Below, in pieces: positions 17,758-27,551 of a stretch of 64,000 nt of DNA. The first letter of the stretch is position 1; the number at the start of each line of letters is the position of its first letter. The notes under the pieces were generated by a model, which saw only the letters and a list, made by a program, of their open reading frames with translations, did not search any database and was not told the DNA's origin. Source of the DNA: KBS-96 sp964247975 (GTDB lineage: Bacteria; Acidobacteriota; Terriglobia; Bryobacterales; Bryobacteraceae); contig CAXTWH010000025.1 of NCBI GenBank assembly GCA_964247975.1, positions 16,580 through 80,579 of the forward strand, written 5' to 3'. A program made the position numbers and the translations under genes.

Positions 17758-18094
17758 GCCTCACACTACCCGTGAGCAAATCCCGCCCGGCACACTCGAT
17801 CTGCTAATCCTGCGGGTACTGGAGCGCGAAGCGCGCGCTCATGGCTTCGAAATTGCTGAAGCCATTCGCCAATACTCCCAAGACATCTTGCAAGTGGAAG
17901 AAGGTTCGCTATACCCATCTCTGCAGCGCATGTTGTTAAAGGAATGGATTGCTGGAGAGTGGAGCAGAACAGCGGAAAATCGCCGCGCGCGGTATTACCG
18001 GCTGACCGCTCTCGGCCGCAAACAACTGGAAAGGGAACGGACTCGCTACGAGCGTGTCAGCGCCGCTATCGCGCGTATTCTCCAGCCAGCCTAA
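17756..18094 (+). CDS. PadR-family transcriptional regulator, acidobacterial type
   Basis: A 112-residue winged-helix repressor. IPPGTLDLLILRVLEREARA begins the domain, GFEIAEAIRQ and VEEGSLYPSLQRML are the PadR signature, and RARYYRLTALGRKQLERE is the wing and dimer helix. This form is found mainly in Acidobacteriota, just upstream of duplicated orphan permeases, as here (six bases to 18101). The start codon sits in the operator and lacks a ribosome binding site, so the message may be leaderless or have a leader of a few bases. It probably controls itself and the permease. Confidence 0.92.
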   Translation: MPHTTREQIPPGTLDLLILRVLEREARAHGFEIAEAIRQYSQDILQVEEGSLYPSLQRMLLKEWIAGEWSRTAENRRARYYRLTALGRKQLERERTRYERVSAAIARILQPA

Positions 18095-18100
18095 GCAGTC

Positions 18101-20776
18101 ATGCGCCTTCTTGCCCTTCTAAAACGTCGTAAGATCCGTTCGGAGCTGGATGAGGAAATGCAGTTTCACCGGGAACTGCGCGCACAGCAACTCGAAGCGA
18201 TGGGCCTGAGTCGGAAAGCTGCCTGGGAAGAAGCCGGTCGCAAATTCGGCAACACAACTTTATACGAGGAGGATTCGCTCGGAGTGTGGAAATTTAATTG
18301 GCTGGAAGATTTCGGGGCCGACATGCGTTACGCGGTTCGCTGGATGCGCGCTAAGCCGCTCTTCACCACGGTGATTATTGCTACGCTTGCGCTCGGAATC
18401 GGCGCCAATACCGCTATCTTCAGTCTCGCAAATGCGCTGCTGCTGCGAACGCTTCCGGTACGCGACGGGCAGCGCCTCTATTATGTTCATATTCTGCCCG
18501 GGCAACCGGATGGGGCAGGCAATACGGGAAACCCGAATTCGTCTTTTAGCTACGCAGCCTATCGCTCACTACGCGAACAGACTCGCGCCTTTGAGAACGT
18601 TGTGGCCTACGTGCCTATTGGCTTTAACAAAATTGCGGTTCGCACCGGCAATATTCCCGAAGAAGCAGCAGTCGATATGGTGAGTGGCAACTTCTTCTCG
18701 GCGCTTGGTGTTCCGCTGATTTGTGGCAGTGGGTTCCGCGCAGACGACGAAGAAAAGGGCAGCAATGTTGCCGTAATCGGTTACGGGCTTTGGAACACGA
18801 AGTTCGGCCGCAACTGCTCCGCGCTGGGCAAAACGATTTTCATAAAGGGTCTTCCGTTCACGATTACCGGCATAGCGCCGCAGAAATTTCGCGGTGTGGA
18901 AAGTGCTCCTGCTACTGATGTATGGGTCCCGCTGCAGCGTCGTCCGGAACTGAACGCTTGGGGGATGGACGGAAATAACTACAGATCCAATCTGAAGTGG
19001 TGGTGCTTGCGTTTGATAGCTCGTGTTCCACCTGGTATAACAGCAAACCAGGCTGCCGGCATCGCTTCACCTGGTTTTCTGCGAACTGCTTATGAACCGT
19101 TGGGCGGCAGACCGCAGAAGGACGAAACACCCCGACGGCTTGAACTCGTTCCGGCCCGTGGACTCGGTGAACCTGATTTAAACAAGCCACTGAATCTTCT
19201 GCTCGGTATGGTGGCTTTAGTGCTACTGATTGCCTGCGCAAATGTGGCCATGCTGTTGGTGGCGCGTAACACTTCGCGGCAGCGTGAGTTCGGCATCCGC
19301 CTCGCCTTGGGTGGCGGCCAAATGCGCCTTTTTCGTCAACTGCTCGCAGAAAGCTTTCTTTTGGTTGCAACGGGCGCGCTGCTCGGCTATGGTCTCGCCT
19401 GGCAAGGGACTACGCTCTTGGCGCGCTGGGCTGAAATCGACGCCTCGCTCACCCCGGATGCCACGGTGCTGTTGTTTACTCTTGTTATCTCAGCGATTAT
19501 CGCTGTTGCGTTCGGTTTGGCACCCTTGTTGATCGTCGGACAATCGCAAGCGTCCGGGCTACTTTCACAAAGTTCGCAATCCACTGGTTTCACCAGCCGC
19601 TCCGCTTCGCGATCACGCCAAACTGTTCTGGTCATGCAAATTGCTCTCGGTCTTGTGCTTACAGCCGGGGCCGGTCTTTTTACCCGTAGTCTGCGCAACC
19701 TGGAAGGTCGCAAGCTCGGCTTTCAATCGGAAAGATTGTTAGCCTTTGGCATTAACGCTCCTCCAGATGCTCGCTCTGGGCCGAAGAACACGCGCTTCTT
19801 CGCCGACCTTCTCGAACGTGTGCGCGAAGTACCGGGAGTGCTGGCTGCTACGACGGTCGAAAATCGTCCGGGTACCGGCTGGAGCAACAACAATAACGCC
19901 TGGATTGACGGTTATACCGACAAGCTCACGTCTAAAAATGGCTCGAATATGATGCGCTTTAACGATGTCGGTCCCGGTTATTTCGCAACAATGGGGATTC
20001 CCTTGCGGCAGGGGCGAGACTTCAACGAAGCCGATTCCGACAAAGCTCCTAAAGTCGCTATCGTCAACGAGACTTTCGCCCGGAATTTCTTCCCGGATCG
20101 TTCACCCCTCGGCCACACCGTTTCGTATACTTCTGAGTTTGGCTTTACCATTATCGGGATTGCTGCCGATTCGGCATACTCGTCCGTCCGGGAAGAAGCG
20201 ATGCCAATGGCGTACTTTCCCAACGAGCAAGCGCTCGGCGCCATGCACATCGAGGTACGGACTGCGCTTAATCCCGAACTGCTGATTCCTGAAATTCGAA
20301 AGCGGGTGGCCGCTTATAACCCCGATCTTGCATTGTTGCAGCCTCGAACCCAAGCCGCAGAATTCGCGTCCACCATCAACACCGAACGTCTTCTCGCGCG
20401 TCTTGCACTGTTTTTTGGCGCAATGGCTGTTCTGCTGGTGGCGACAGGTCTTTATGGAACGCTGTCCTATCGAGTCAGCAGGCGAACGTCTGAGCTTGGC
20501 ATCCGTATAGCCCTGGGCGCACAGAACCGGCAGATCTTTTTGCTTGTTCTGCGAGAAAGTCTGTGGATCCTGTTGATTGGCCTCAGTCTGGGTATTCCGC
20601 TGGCTATCGCTGCCGGACGCTGGCTGGCATCGCTGCTCTTTGAACTGACGCCCAGTGATCCGCTTTCACTCGCCATTGCGATTACCGGCCTTACTTTCGT
20701 TACCATCGCCGCTAGTCTGCTGCCCGCACATCGCGCGGCTTCGGTTGACCCACTTTCCGCACTACGCCATGAATAA
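18101..20776 (+). CDS. ADOP-type FtsX/MacB-like orphan permease
   Basis: An 891-residue integral membrane protein of the acidobacterial duplicated orphan permease group. It starts with a cytoplasmic segment (KRRKIRSELDEEMQFHREL), then a MacB-like periplasmic core domain between TM1 (TVIIATLALGIGANTAIFSL) and the FtsX block (LLGMVALVLLIACANVAMLL). A second copy of core plus FtsX follows (LALFFGAMAVLLVATGLYGT; LLIGLSLGIPLAIAAG), ending LPAHRAASVDPLSALRHE. No ATPase gene is adjacent, as is usual for this group. It may act with ABC ATPases encoded elsewhere; the ATPase pair at 59-60.6 kb lacks its own permease. Function is unknown. Confidence 0.93.
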   Translation: MRLLALLKRRKIRSELDEEMQFHRELRAQQLEAMGLSRKAAWEEAGRKFGNTTLYEEDSLGVWKFNWLEDFGADMRYAVRWMRAKPLFTTVIIATLALGIGANTAIFSLANALLLRTLPVRDGQRLYYVHILPGQPDGAGNTGNPNSSFSYAAYRSLREQTRAFENVVAYVPIGFNKIAVRTGNIPEEAAVDMVSGNFFSALGVPLICGSGFRADDEEKGSNVAVIGYGLWNTKFGRNCSALGKTIFIKGLPFTITGIAPQKFRGVESAPATDVWVPLQRRPELNAWGMDGNNYRSNLKWWCLRLIARVPPGITANQAAGIASPGFLRTAYEPLGGRPQKDETPRRLELVPARGLGEPDLNKPLNLLLGMVALVLLIACANVAMLLVARNTSRQREFGIRLALGGGQMRLFRQLLAESFLLVATGALLGYGLAWQGTTLLARWAEIDASLTPDATVLLFTLVISAIIAVAFGLAPLLIVGQSQASGLLSQSSQSTGFTSRSASRSRQTVLVMQIALGLVLTAGAGLFTRSLRNLEGRKLGFQSERLLAFGINAPPDARSGPKNTRFFADLLERVREVPGVLAATTVENRPGTGWSNNNNAWIDGYTDKLTSKNGSNMMRFNDVGPGYFATMGIPLRQGRDFNEADSDKAPKVAIVNETFARNFFPDRSPLGHTVSYTSEFGFTIIGIAADSAYSSVREEAMPMAYFPNEQALGAMHIEVRTALNPELLIPEIRKRVAAYNPDLALLQPRTQAAEFASTINTERLLARLALFFGAMAVLLVATGLYGTLSYRVSRRTSELGIRIALGAQNRQIFLLVLRESLWILLIGLSLGIPLAIAAGRWLASLLFELTPSDPLSLAIAITGLTFVTIAASLLPAHRAASVDPLSALRHE

Positions 20777-20791
20777 AGGATCTGACCACCC

Positions 20792-21280
20792 TTAAAAGCT
20801 GGAACAACTGTTTGGATACTTCCGGCCGTTCACCACTACCCAGCCGTTATCGGCTCCGCGATGGGTGGAACAGTGAACATCATGGATACCGGCGGCAAAG
20901 CGTCCGGTGTGGTCAAAGAAAGCCTGCCCATAAGCAAACACGGCAGCCTTCGCCGGAGCCGTTACTTTGCCGTCCAGATCGTCGTTCGTGACCACTTCAA
21001 TCAGCTTTGTGCTGTTATCAGCAAAAGTAACGAGCAGCGGCAGAATTTCGTGCGCGCCGTGTTGGCCTGCCCGCTGCGGACGCGAAGGGCTAATGGTGAC
21101 TCCGCAAACCATGACATTATCAACTAGTCTTTGCGAACCGGCGCTAAGTAATTGTGCCAGCTTTGCATTCACTTCTCCAGTGCAGGCAGAAGGCACCGGC
21201 ACATCCTGAGCGCGGCGATGCGCAGCAAAACCGGTGCAAAAACAAAGCAGGATCAAGAATGATGGTTGAAGAAGTTTCAT
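20792..21280 (-). CDS. Small secreted protein, unknown
   Basis: About 162 residues. ATG at 21280 is preferred over an in-frame TTG six bases upstream because it gives a standard signal peptide (MKLLQPSFLILLCFCTGFAA). The mature part has four Cys residues (ACTGE, MVCGV, VHCST, NSCSS), which could form two disulfides outside the cytoplasm, and a beta-rich C-terminus (ADNGWVVVNGRKYPN). I do not recognise the family. It converges with the permease gene (15-base gap) and lies just past the anmK terminator, so it needs its own promoter in a very short space or depends on readthrough. Confidence 0.6.
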   Translation of the reverse strand: MKLLQPSFLILLCFCTGFAAHRRAQDVPVPSACTGEVNAKLAQLLSAGSQRLVDNVMVCGVTISPSRPQRAGQHGAHEILPLLVTFADNSTKLIEVVTNDDLDGKVTAPAKAAVFAYGQAFFDHTGRFAAGIHDVHCSTHRGADNGWVVVNGRKYPNSCSSF

Positions 21281-21287
21281 AAGCAAT

Positions 21288-21324
21288 AAAAAAGGATGGC
21301 CGTTTTTATCCGGTCATCCTTTTT
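21288..21324 (-). terminator. Rho-independent terminator after anmK
   Basis: AAAAAAGGATGGCCG pairs with CGGTCATCCTTTTT around an 8-base loop; one G-T pair in a stem of about 14. A and T runs at the two ends make it work in either direction. It lies 20 bases past the anmK stop. Confidence 0.8.
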
Positions 21325-21343
21325 CAGTAGACATCCGTATCAG

Positions 21344-22693
21344 TTAACGCGCGGCGGCTTTTACTTTAGTGGATTGCGATGGCCGCTTTACCGTGTTCTT
21401 CACGGCAGTTCGCGTTTTATGACTGGCGCCGTTGCGGGTGCCGTTTATTACTGCTACCCGGCCATCAGCATGAACCAGCTCCGTTCCTCCACTGCGAGCG
21501 TTGAGCGAGGTTCCATTAGCGTTGTCGGTGGAATTGCCGTTGCGCGGCGCGCCGTTGGGCGTAATTTTCCCGAGAACTACCGGACGCCTTGCTCCGGTAG
21601 CTGGAGGAACGTTCGATGGCCGTTGATGGGCCGTTTCGTAAGCCAGCACAGCGAAGGCGACAGCTTCTTTAGCGTCCACGTCGAGACCGGCTTCGGAAGT
21701 TTCCAGCACCGGAATCGGGTCCATCGCTTTCCGCAGCATTCCCATCAGCGTGGGGTTATGCACACCGCCGCCGGACACGAAGATTTCATCAATGCGCATC
21801 TCGGGCATGATGAAATTGCGAATGCCAAGCGCCACGCTTTCCGCCGTTAAGGCGGTGGCGGTAGCAATCAAGTCTTCCGTGCTCAATTCCGTATCGAGCA
21901 GCTTGCTGACAAACTCCGCGCCGTACTGTTCGCGGCCCGCCGTTTTCGGCGGTTTCGCGCGCAGGTATTTGTCGCGCAGAAGTTTGTTCAACAACTTCGG
22001 ATCGATATTGCCGGAAGCAGCGATGGCACCGTCGCGATCAAAGGTTTGACGACCTAACGTGATGCGCGAAACCAGTTGATCGATCACCATATTGCCGGGG
22101 CCGGTATCGAAAGCAATCAGCTTATCGGTGCTGGAGTTCGGAGGAATCGCCGTTAGGTTAGCGATGCCGCCGATATTCACAGCCACGCGCCCGCGTCCGC
22201 GAGAACGCAGCAGCAGATAATCCAGATAAGGAACCAGCGGCGCGCCTTTGCCGCCAGCCGCCATGTCGCGTTCGCGGAAATTCGAAATAACCGAAATTCC
22301 CGTGCGCTCGCTAATCACACTCGATTCCCCGATCTGCATGGTGCTTGCGACTTTTTTCCCCAGGTAAGGCGCATTTTGCCCTTCGTGGTAAATCGTCTGC
22401 CCATGACAACCGATCAGCTTGATGGAGGCAAGTGGAATGTCGCCACGCTCGGCAGTTTCCTCGACGGCTTCGGCGTACAATTCACCGAGTAGAAAATTCA
22501 GCCGCGAGATATCTGACGTATGCGTGTTGGCATTGGATATGCCTAACAAAGCTTCTCGAACTTTTCGAGGATAAGGGATCGAATGACTCGTCAAGACGTT
22601 AATTTTCGCCTTGTAGCCCGAACCGGAGATGTCAATGATGGCGACATCGATTCCGTCGAGCGAAGTCCCACTCATGATGCCAGCAACTCTCAT
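21344..22693 (-). CDS. anmK: Anhydro-N-acetylmuramic acid kinase
   Basis: Phosphorylates and opens 1,6-anhydro-MurNAc from peptidoglycan turnover, giving MurNAc-6-phosphate. The ASKHA-fold motifs are clear: GIMSGTSLDGIDVAIIDISG, IGCHGQTIYHEG, NIGGIANLTAIP, FDTGPGNMVID and FVSGGGVHNPTLM. The enzyme usually has about 370-390 residues; this one has 449. The extra C-terminal 65 or so residues, after VVLGKITPN, are rich in Asn, Gly, Ser, Thr and Lys/Arg and look disordered, ending in a basic KVKAAAR tail. ATGA overlaps the mutS stop by four bases, so translation is coupled to mutS. Confidence 0.93.
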   Translation of the reverse strand: MRVAGIMSGTSLDGIDVAIIDISGSGYKAKINVLTSHSIPYPRKVREALLGISNANTHTSDISRLNFLLGELYAEAVEETAERGDIPLASIKLIGCHGQTIYHEGQNAPYLGKKVASTMQIGESSVISERTGISVISNFRERDMAAGGKGAPLVPYLDYLLLRSRGRGRVAVNIGGIANLTAIPPNSSTDKLIAFDTGPGNMVIDQLVSRITLGRQTFDRDGAIAASGNIDPKLLNKLLRDKYLRAKPPKTAGREQYGAEFVSKLLDTELSTEDLIATATALTAESVALGIRNFIMPEMRIDEIFVSGGGVHNPTLMGMLRKAMDPIPVLETSEAGLDVDAKEAVAFAVLAYETAHQRPSNVPPATGARRPVVLGKITPNGAPRNGNSTDNANGTSLNARSGGTELVHADGRVAVINGTRNGASHKTRTAVKNTVKRPSQSTKVKAAAR

Positions 22694-25269
22694 CGTATTA
22701 GTAACTCTTGCTGCAATTCGTGTAGTATCTGTAACGCCTCAATTGGCCGCATTTCGTTCACATTCAAAGCCCTGATCCGGTCCGCAAGAACCTGATTGAC
22801 GGGCTCAAACAGCTTAATCTGAACGGGCGTTCCTGAGTCGTTCGGGGTTAGCTCCTCGGAAACCGAGTGCTCCCTTCTTTCATGATGCAATAAAATGACC
22901 CTCGCCCGCTCAATTACTTGCAAAGGAAGTGCAGCCAATCGCGCTACTTCGATACCATAACTTTTGTCTGCAGGACCCGGTTCCACCTTTCTTATGAATA
23001 AGATCTGGTCGCCAGACTCCTTCACGGAGACGTGTAAATTTCTTACGCCAGAAAGTTGATTTGCTAAGTCCGTCAGCTCGTGATAGTGCGTGGCAAACAG
23101 AGTTTTAGCAGAAATATGGTCGTGAATATGCTCGGCTACGGCCCAGGCCAGCGCCAACCCATCGTAGGTGGACGTGCCGCGCCCGATTTCGTCCAGGACT
23201 ATGAAGCTATTAGACGTAGCAGTGTTCAGAATAGTTGCGGTTTCGGTCATCTCCACCATGAAGGTGGAACGGCCCTGCGCCAAGTTGTCGGCTGCGCCGA
23301 TGCGGGTAAATACCCGGTCCACCAGCGGCAGCACCGCTTTGCCAGCCGGAACAAACGAACCCATTTGGGCCAGAATCAGCATCAGCGCGGCTTGCCTGAG
23401 ATAAGTGGACTTGCCGCCCATGTTCGGCCCGGTAATTACAGCTACATAGCATTCATCAGAATGCAAATATAAGTCATTAGGTATAAAGCGATTTGCGTCC
23501 CGCTCTGTCAGGTTTTCGATTACCGGATGACGGCCCGCTTCTACCCGGAACTCCCGGCCGTCAGAAAATTGCGGGCGCACATAACGATTTTCGACCGCGA
23601 CCTGCGCTAAATTACAACAAAAATCCAGTTCCGCTACAGCCAAAGCAGCAGCTTTGATTCTTGCTGCCTGCGCTGCGACAAAGGATCGGATTTCTCCAAA
23701 GAGCGTCCGTTCAATGTCGAGAATTCGTTCTTCGGCGGAAAGAATCTTCGATTCCAGTTCTTTCAACTCCGGCGTGGTGAACCGCTCGGCATTGGCTAAA
23801 GTTTGTTTTCGCTCGTAAGTGCGTGGCACCAGATGCAGGTTCGATTTTGAAATTTCAATGTAGTAGCCGAAAACGTTGTTGAAGCGAACCTTCAAAGATT
23901 GAATGGCGGTGGCTTGGCGCTCGCGCGTTTCAATCGCAGCGATGTACTGGCGGCTGTTATGGCAGATATCGCGCAACTCGTCCAGGACCGGATCAAAGCC
24001 GTTGCGAATGGTTCCGCCTTCGGCAAAGTTTACGGGAGGCTCGTCCGACAGCGCGGCTAAAATTTTGTCCCGCGCATCGGCTACCGTGTCGAATTCCTGT
24101 TTCAGCCGGGCCGATTGAAGCATGGCTGTTTGCCGCGCCAATTCTGGCAGTTTTGCAAGCGAAGCGCCAAGCGCCACTACATCGCGCGGATTGCCTGTTC
24201 CGAGAGAGATTTTTGCCAGCAGGCGTTCCAGATCCAGAATCTGGCCTAACGTTTTTCGCAGTTCTGTGCGAACAATCACTTTTCCGCTCAACTCCTGCAC
24301 GGCATCCAAACGGGATTCGATTTCGGCCAGATCGCAGGATGGATACAAAATGCGCTGGCGCAGCAGGCGTCCGCCCATGCCCGTGCAAGTCTGGTCGAGC
24401 ACATAAACCAAGGTGGAATCGCGCCGCTCGCCCGCGAAAAGCGGATCGAGCAGTTCCAGGTTCCGCACCGTGGCCGCATCGAGCATCATGTAATCGCTGC
24501 GCTCGTAAAACGCAGGCGCGGTTAAATGTTCCAGCGCGGAACGCTGCGTATCGCGCAGATAATGAAGGATCGCACCCGCCGCAGCAGTGGCCAGCGGCTT
24601 TCCGTTTAAGCCGCAGCCATCAAGCGAAAGCAGCTTGAAGTGTTCCAGAATCTGGCGAGCCGCCACATCAGCAGCAAAGATTGAGCGAGGCAGCGGCGTT
24701 TCCAGGCAGGAAGTTCCGAACGGCTGGTCTTCCGGATGCACCACTTCACGCGTATTTAAAAGCTCAAGCGCGGGAGCGAGTTCAGCGGCGGTTATTTCCG
24801 TTGCCCGAAATTCGCCGGTGGAAATATCCACGTAAGCCAAACCAATTCGTCCACCCTTGCCGCAGACCGCAGCCAGATAGTTATTTTCGTGCGAGCGGAG
24901 CAGTCCTGGCTCAATGGCAGTACCGGGCGTAATGATGCGAGTGAGTTCGCGGCGAACCAGTTTTTTTCCTGGTCCGGCTTCTTCCATCTGCTCGCAGAGA
25001 GCAACGCGATAACCCTTTTGTATGAGCCGGGCGATGTAGCCTTCCGCTGCATGAAACGGCACGCCGCACATAGGAACCGGCTCGCCTTTTTCTTTGTTGC
25101 GAGCGGTCAGCGTGATTTCCAGTTCACGGGCCGCAATGACCGCGTCCTCATAGAAAAGCTCGTAGAAATCACCAAGTCGAAATAACAGCAGGGCTCCGTT
25201 CACCTGCTGCTTTACGGTCTGGTATTGCCGCATCAAGGGCGTAGATGGCTCAACAGTCATCAGTGACAT
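22690..25269 (-). CDS. mutS: DNA mismatch repair protein MutS
   Basis: Recognises mismatches and starts repair with MutL. Domain I begins MRQYQTVKQQVNGALLLFRL with the GDFYELFYEDA motif containing the mismatch-contacting Phe-x-Glu; the ATPase domain has GPNMGGKST and DEIGRGTSTYDG, followed by FATHYHELTDL. The frame is open upstream to a TTG at 25329, but ATG at 25269 (or 25260) gives the usual MutS N-terminus, so I use 25269. Length (about 859) is typical. It is the first gene of a mutS-anmK operon. No mutL is in the window. Confidence 0.94.
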   Translation of the reverse strand: MSLMTVEPSTPLMRQYQTVKQQVNGALLLFRLGDFYELFYEDAVIAARELEITLTARNKEKGEPVPMCGVPFHAAEGYIARLIQKGYRVALCEQMEEAGPGKKLVRRELTRIITPGTAIEPGLLRSHENNYLAAVCGKGGRIGLAYVDISTGEFRATEITAAELAPALELLNTREVVHPEDQPFGTSCLETPLPRSIFAADVAARQILEHFKLLSLDGCGLNGKPLATAAAGAILHYLRDTQRSALEHLTAPAFYERSDYMMLDAATVRNLELLDPLFAGERRDSTLVYVLDQTCTGMGGRLLRQRILYPSCDLAEIESRLDAVQELSGKVIVRTELRKTLGQILDLERLLAKISLGTGNPRDVVALGASLAKLPELARQTAMLQSARLKQEFDTVADARDKILAALSDEPPVNFAEGGTIRNGFDPVLDELRDICHNSRQYIAAIETRERQATAIQSLKVRFNNVFGYYIEISKSNLHLVPRTYERKQTLANAERFTTPELKELESKILSAEERILDIERTLFGEIRSFVAAQAARIKAAALAVAELDFCCNLAQVAVENRYVRPQFSDGREFRVEAGRHPVIENLTERDANRFIPNDLYLHSDECYVAVITGPNMGGKSTYLRQAALMLILAQMGSFVPAGKAVLPLVDRVFTRIGAADNLAQGRSTFMVEMTETATILNTATSNSFIVLDEIGRGTSTYDGLALAWAVAEHIHDHISAKTLFATHYHELTDLANQLSGVRNLHVSVKESGDQILFIRKVEPGPADKSYGIEVARLAALPLQVIERARVILLHHERREHSVSEELTPNDSGTPVQIKLFEPVNQVLADRIRALNVNEMRPIEALQILHELQQELLIR

Positions 25270-25451
25270 AGGAGCACGAACCGCAACCGGAGCGGCAGCG
25301 CGTTTAAGTACAAATAGAAATGATCGCAAGTGTGAGGCTATTAGACAAGTACTGCCGAACAGATTGTTGCGAATGAATGAGTTAAACTGCGGTTCGTTTT
25401 AATCGAACGGCGCTTGCATATTCGATTTTTTTGTGCAAGGGCGAAGGTGAT

Positions 25452-26756
25452 TTATGCGTACAAGCCGCGTTGTTTGATGGCGAAAGCTACGCGGTCCAGC
25501 GCCAGCATGTAAGCGGCGGTGCGGTTATTCACGCCATGCTTTTCGGCGTAAGCCAATACATCGTTGAAGCTGAACACCATGATCTCTTCCAACCGCTCAT
25601 TGACCATGTTTTCGTTCCAGAAGTACCCTTGGCGGTCCTGCACCCATTCAAAATAAGAAACAGTGACGCCGCCCGCGTTGGCCAGGATATCGGGAATCAC
25701 GAAAATTCCCTTTTCCGCCAGAATCGCATCCGCTACGGAAGTGGTAGGGCCGTTCGCGCCTTCGCACAGGATTTTAGCTTTCACCGCATGAGCGTTGGCC
25801 GATGTGATCACGTTTTCACGCGCTGCCGGAAGAAGCACGTCACAAGGAAGCAGAAACGCTTCGTCCTTGTCCATGTCTTCCGCTTCCGGAAAGCCGATGA
25901 TCGATCCAGTTTCCTGGCGATACTGGGCCAAAGCGGGGATGTTCAAGCCGTGGCGGTTCACCACCGCGCCGTCATATTCCACAATGGCGATGATTTTGAA
26001 ACCGGCCTGGTACATCAAATGCGCGGCCATGCCGCCCACGTTGCCGAAGCCTTGAATAATGACGCGGGTATCCTGCGGCGCGAGACCGAACCGCTTCAAC
26101 GCTTGCAGGGTGACGAACATACAGCCGCGCCCGGTGGCTTCGCGGCGGCCCCGCGAACCGCCCAAGTTGAACGGCTTGCCGGTGACAACAGCGGTGACGG
26201 TCTGGTGCTTGTGCATGGAGTAAGTGTCCATGATCCAGGCCATTGTTTGCTCGTTTGTGTTCATGTCGGGCGCGGGCACATCGCGCTCCGGCCCGATGAA
26301 ATCGAAAATTTCGGCAGTGTAGCGGCGGGTGATGCGTTCAAGTTCGCCTTCGCTGAGGATGGAAGGATCGCAGATCACGCCGCCTTTTGCGCCGCCGAAC
26401 GGAATATTGACCACCGCGCACTTCCAGGTCATCCACGAAGCCAGCGCGCGGATTTCATCAAGCGAAACATCAGGAGCGTAACGAATACCGCCTTTGGCCG
26501 GTCCGCGAGCAATGGAGTGCTGCACGCGATAGCCGGTAAACACTTCCACGCGGCCATCGTCGAGCACCACTGGAATATTTACGGTCAGCTCCATCGCGGG
26601 CGAACGAAGAACTTTTTGCACACCATCATCCAGCCCAAGCCGCTGGGCTGCTTCATTGAAACGCATTTCAGCCGAAATCCAAGGGTTAGTTTCGTGCGGA
26701 TCGAGCGGGTGGTGAATGTGTGGCGGATCGACGGACGGAGTCGCTTCAACAATCAT
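25452..26756 (-). CDS. gdhA: Glutamate dehydrogenase (Glu/Leu/Phe/Val family)
   Basis: A 434-residue enzyme for reversible oxidative deamination of glutamate to 2-oxoglutarate and ammonia. The substrate site is in GPAKGGIRYAPDV and the catalytic Lys in VVNIPFGGAKGGV; DVPAPDMNTNEQTMAW and the Rossmann motif IIQGFGNVGGMAAHL follow, then CEGANGPTT and ILANAGGVTVSYFEW. These point to the GDH branch rather than leucine dehydrogenase. It is monocistronic on the minus strand. A long opposite-strand frame covering it is a coding shadow. Confidence 0.93.
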   Translation of the reverse strand: MIVEATPSVDPPHIHHPLDPHETNPWISAEMRFNEAAQRLGLDDGVQKVLRSPAMELTVNIPVVLDDGRVEVFTGYRVQHSIARGPAKGGIRYAPDVSLDEIRALASWMTWKCAVVNIPFGGAKGGVICDPSILSEGELERITRRYTAEIFDFIGPERDVPAPDMNTNEQTMAWIMDTYSMHKHQTVTAVVTGKPFNLGGSRGRREATGRGCMFVTLQALKRFGLAPQDTRVIIQGFGNVGGMAAHLMYQAGFKIIAIVEYDGAVVNRHGLNIPALAQYRQETGSIIGFPEAEDMDKDEAFLLPCDVLLPAARENVITSANAHAVKAKILCEGANGPTTSVADAILAEKGIFVIPDILANAGGVTVSYFEWVQDRQGYFWNENMVNERLEEIMVFSFNDVLAYAEKHGVNNRTAAYMLALDRVAFAIKQRGLYA

Positions 26757-26909
26757 GAGAAATATCTACTCCCACGGTTTATTATGGCAACTCTCATGAC
26801 GAGGGTGAACAGTTGAGAGGCAGAAAACGAGCGGAACGGAAAGATCTGAGGCGGTTGAGTTTGGCAAGGTCATGAGCAAGAATGTTGTCTTTATTGCTGT
26901 AATCTCCCA

Positions 26910-27551
26910 ATGAAGGACGCAACAAAGAGAATTTCACTGTTCCTGCAACGCTACCCGCAGGTTTATCACGTTTCCTTGTGTTCAAACCCGCGTACCGTTG
27001 TTGAATTAGGTTTGTTGAGCGCGGCAGGCATTCTTAATTTACTGGAACTGCCCACTTCCTTGCGAAAACCTTTACAGGAATCGCAGCGAAAAGCGATCAC
27101 CCGCCTGAGCCATCCTGTACACGGATTATTTTTCCTGAATGATCAGATTCCTTTGGCACCCGCCGCACTTGATCGCTGTCTTCAGGGCAGCACAGTAACT
27201 GAGTGGTATGAGGAGCTGAACCATCGCATCTTCTTCTGGCTGTCGCGTTCCCGGGTGGATCGCTTCGCCGCCGCCCGTAAAGCGATTTCGCCGGCCAGAA
27301 CGCTTTTTGTTCTGAACACGGAGCAGCTTCTGGGAACGCAACCCGAATCATTCGATCTTTGCCACTTCAATTCCGGTAGTGCCATACGCAAAGCAGTGCC
27401 GCGCAGTTTGGCAAGTTTTCAAAGTTTAGCTGTGTATCCTTTAGTGGAGCGTGCGAGGCAGTATGGATGGAAGCGGGCGGCAGTTGAATTATCTACTCGC
27501 CGCAATCAGCTTGTTATCCAGAACGCCATTGAGCGGATCGAAACTTTGTAA
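26910..27551 (+). CDS. DUF7002-like protein, unknown function
   Basis: A 213-residue cytoplasmic protein. The run of features, early LLSAAGILNLL, mid FFLNDQIPLAPAALDRCL, then EWYEELNHRIFFWLSR, RTLFVLNTEQLL, HFNSGSAIRKAVPRSLASF and final YPLVERARQ, matches my memory of DUF7002 proteins. No enzymatic function is established for these. ATG at 26910 has no strong ribosome binding site. It stands alone, divergent from gdhA, on the edge of the small island with the MITE-like repeats. Confidence 0.6.
   Translation: MKDATKRISLFLQRYPQVYHVSLCSNPRTVVELGLLSAAGILNLLELPTSLRKPLQESQRKAITRLSHPVHGLFFLNDQIPLAPAALDRCLQGSTVTEWYEELNHRIFFWLSRSRVDRFAAARKAISPARTLFVLNTEQLLGTQPESFDLCHFNSGSAIRKAVPRSLASFQSLAVYPLVERARQYGWKRAAVELSTRRNQLVIQNAIERIETL

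Noticed and set aside
25431..26816. 461-codon open frame on the plus strand opposite gdhA
   Set aside because: It mirrors the gdhA reading frame and has no family resemblance; gdhA has every expected motif.
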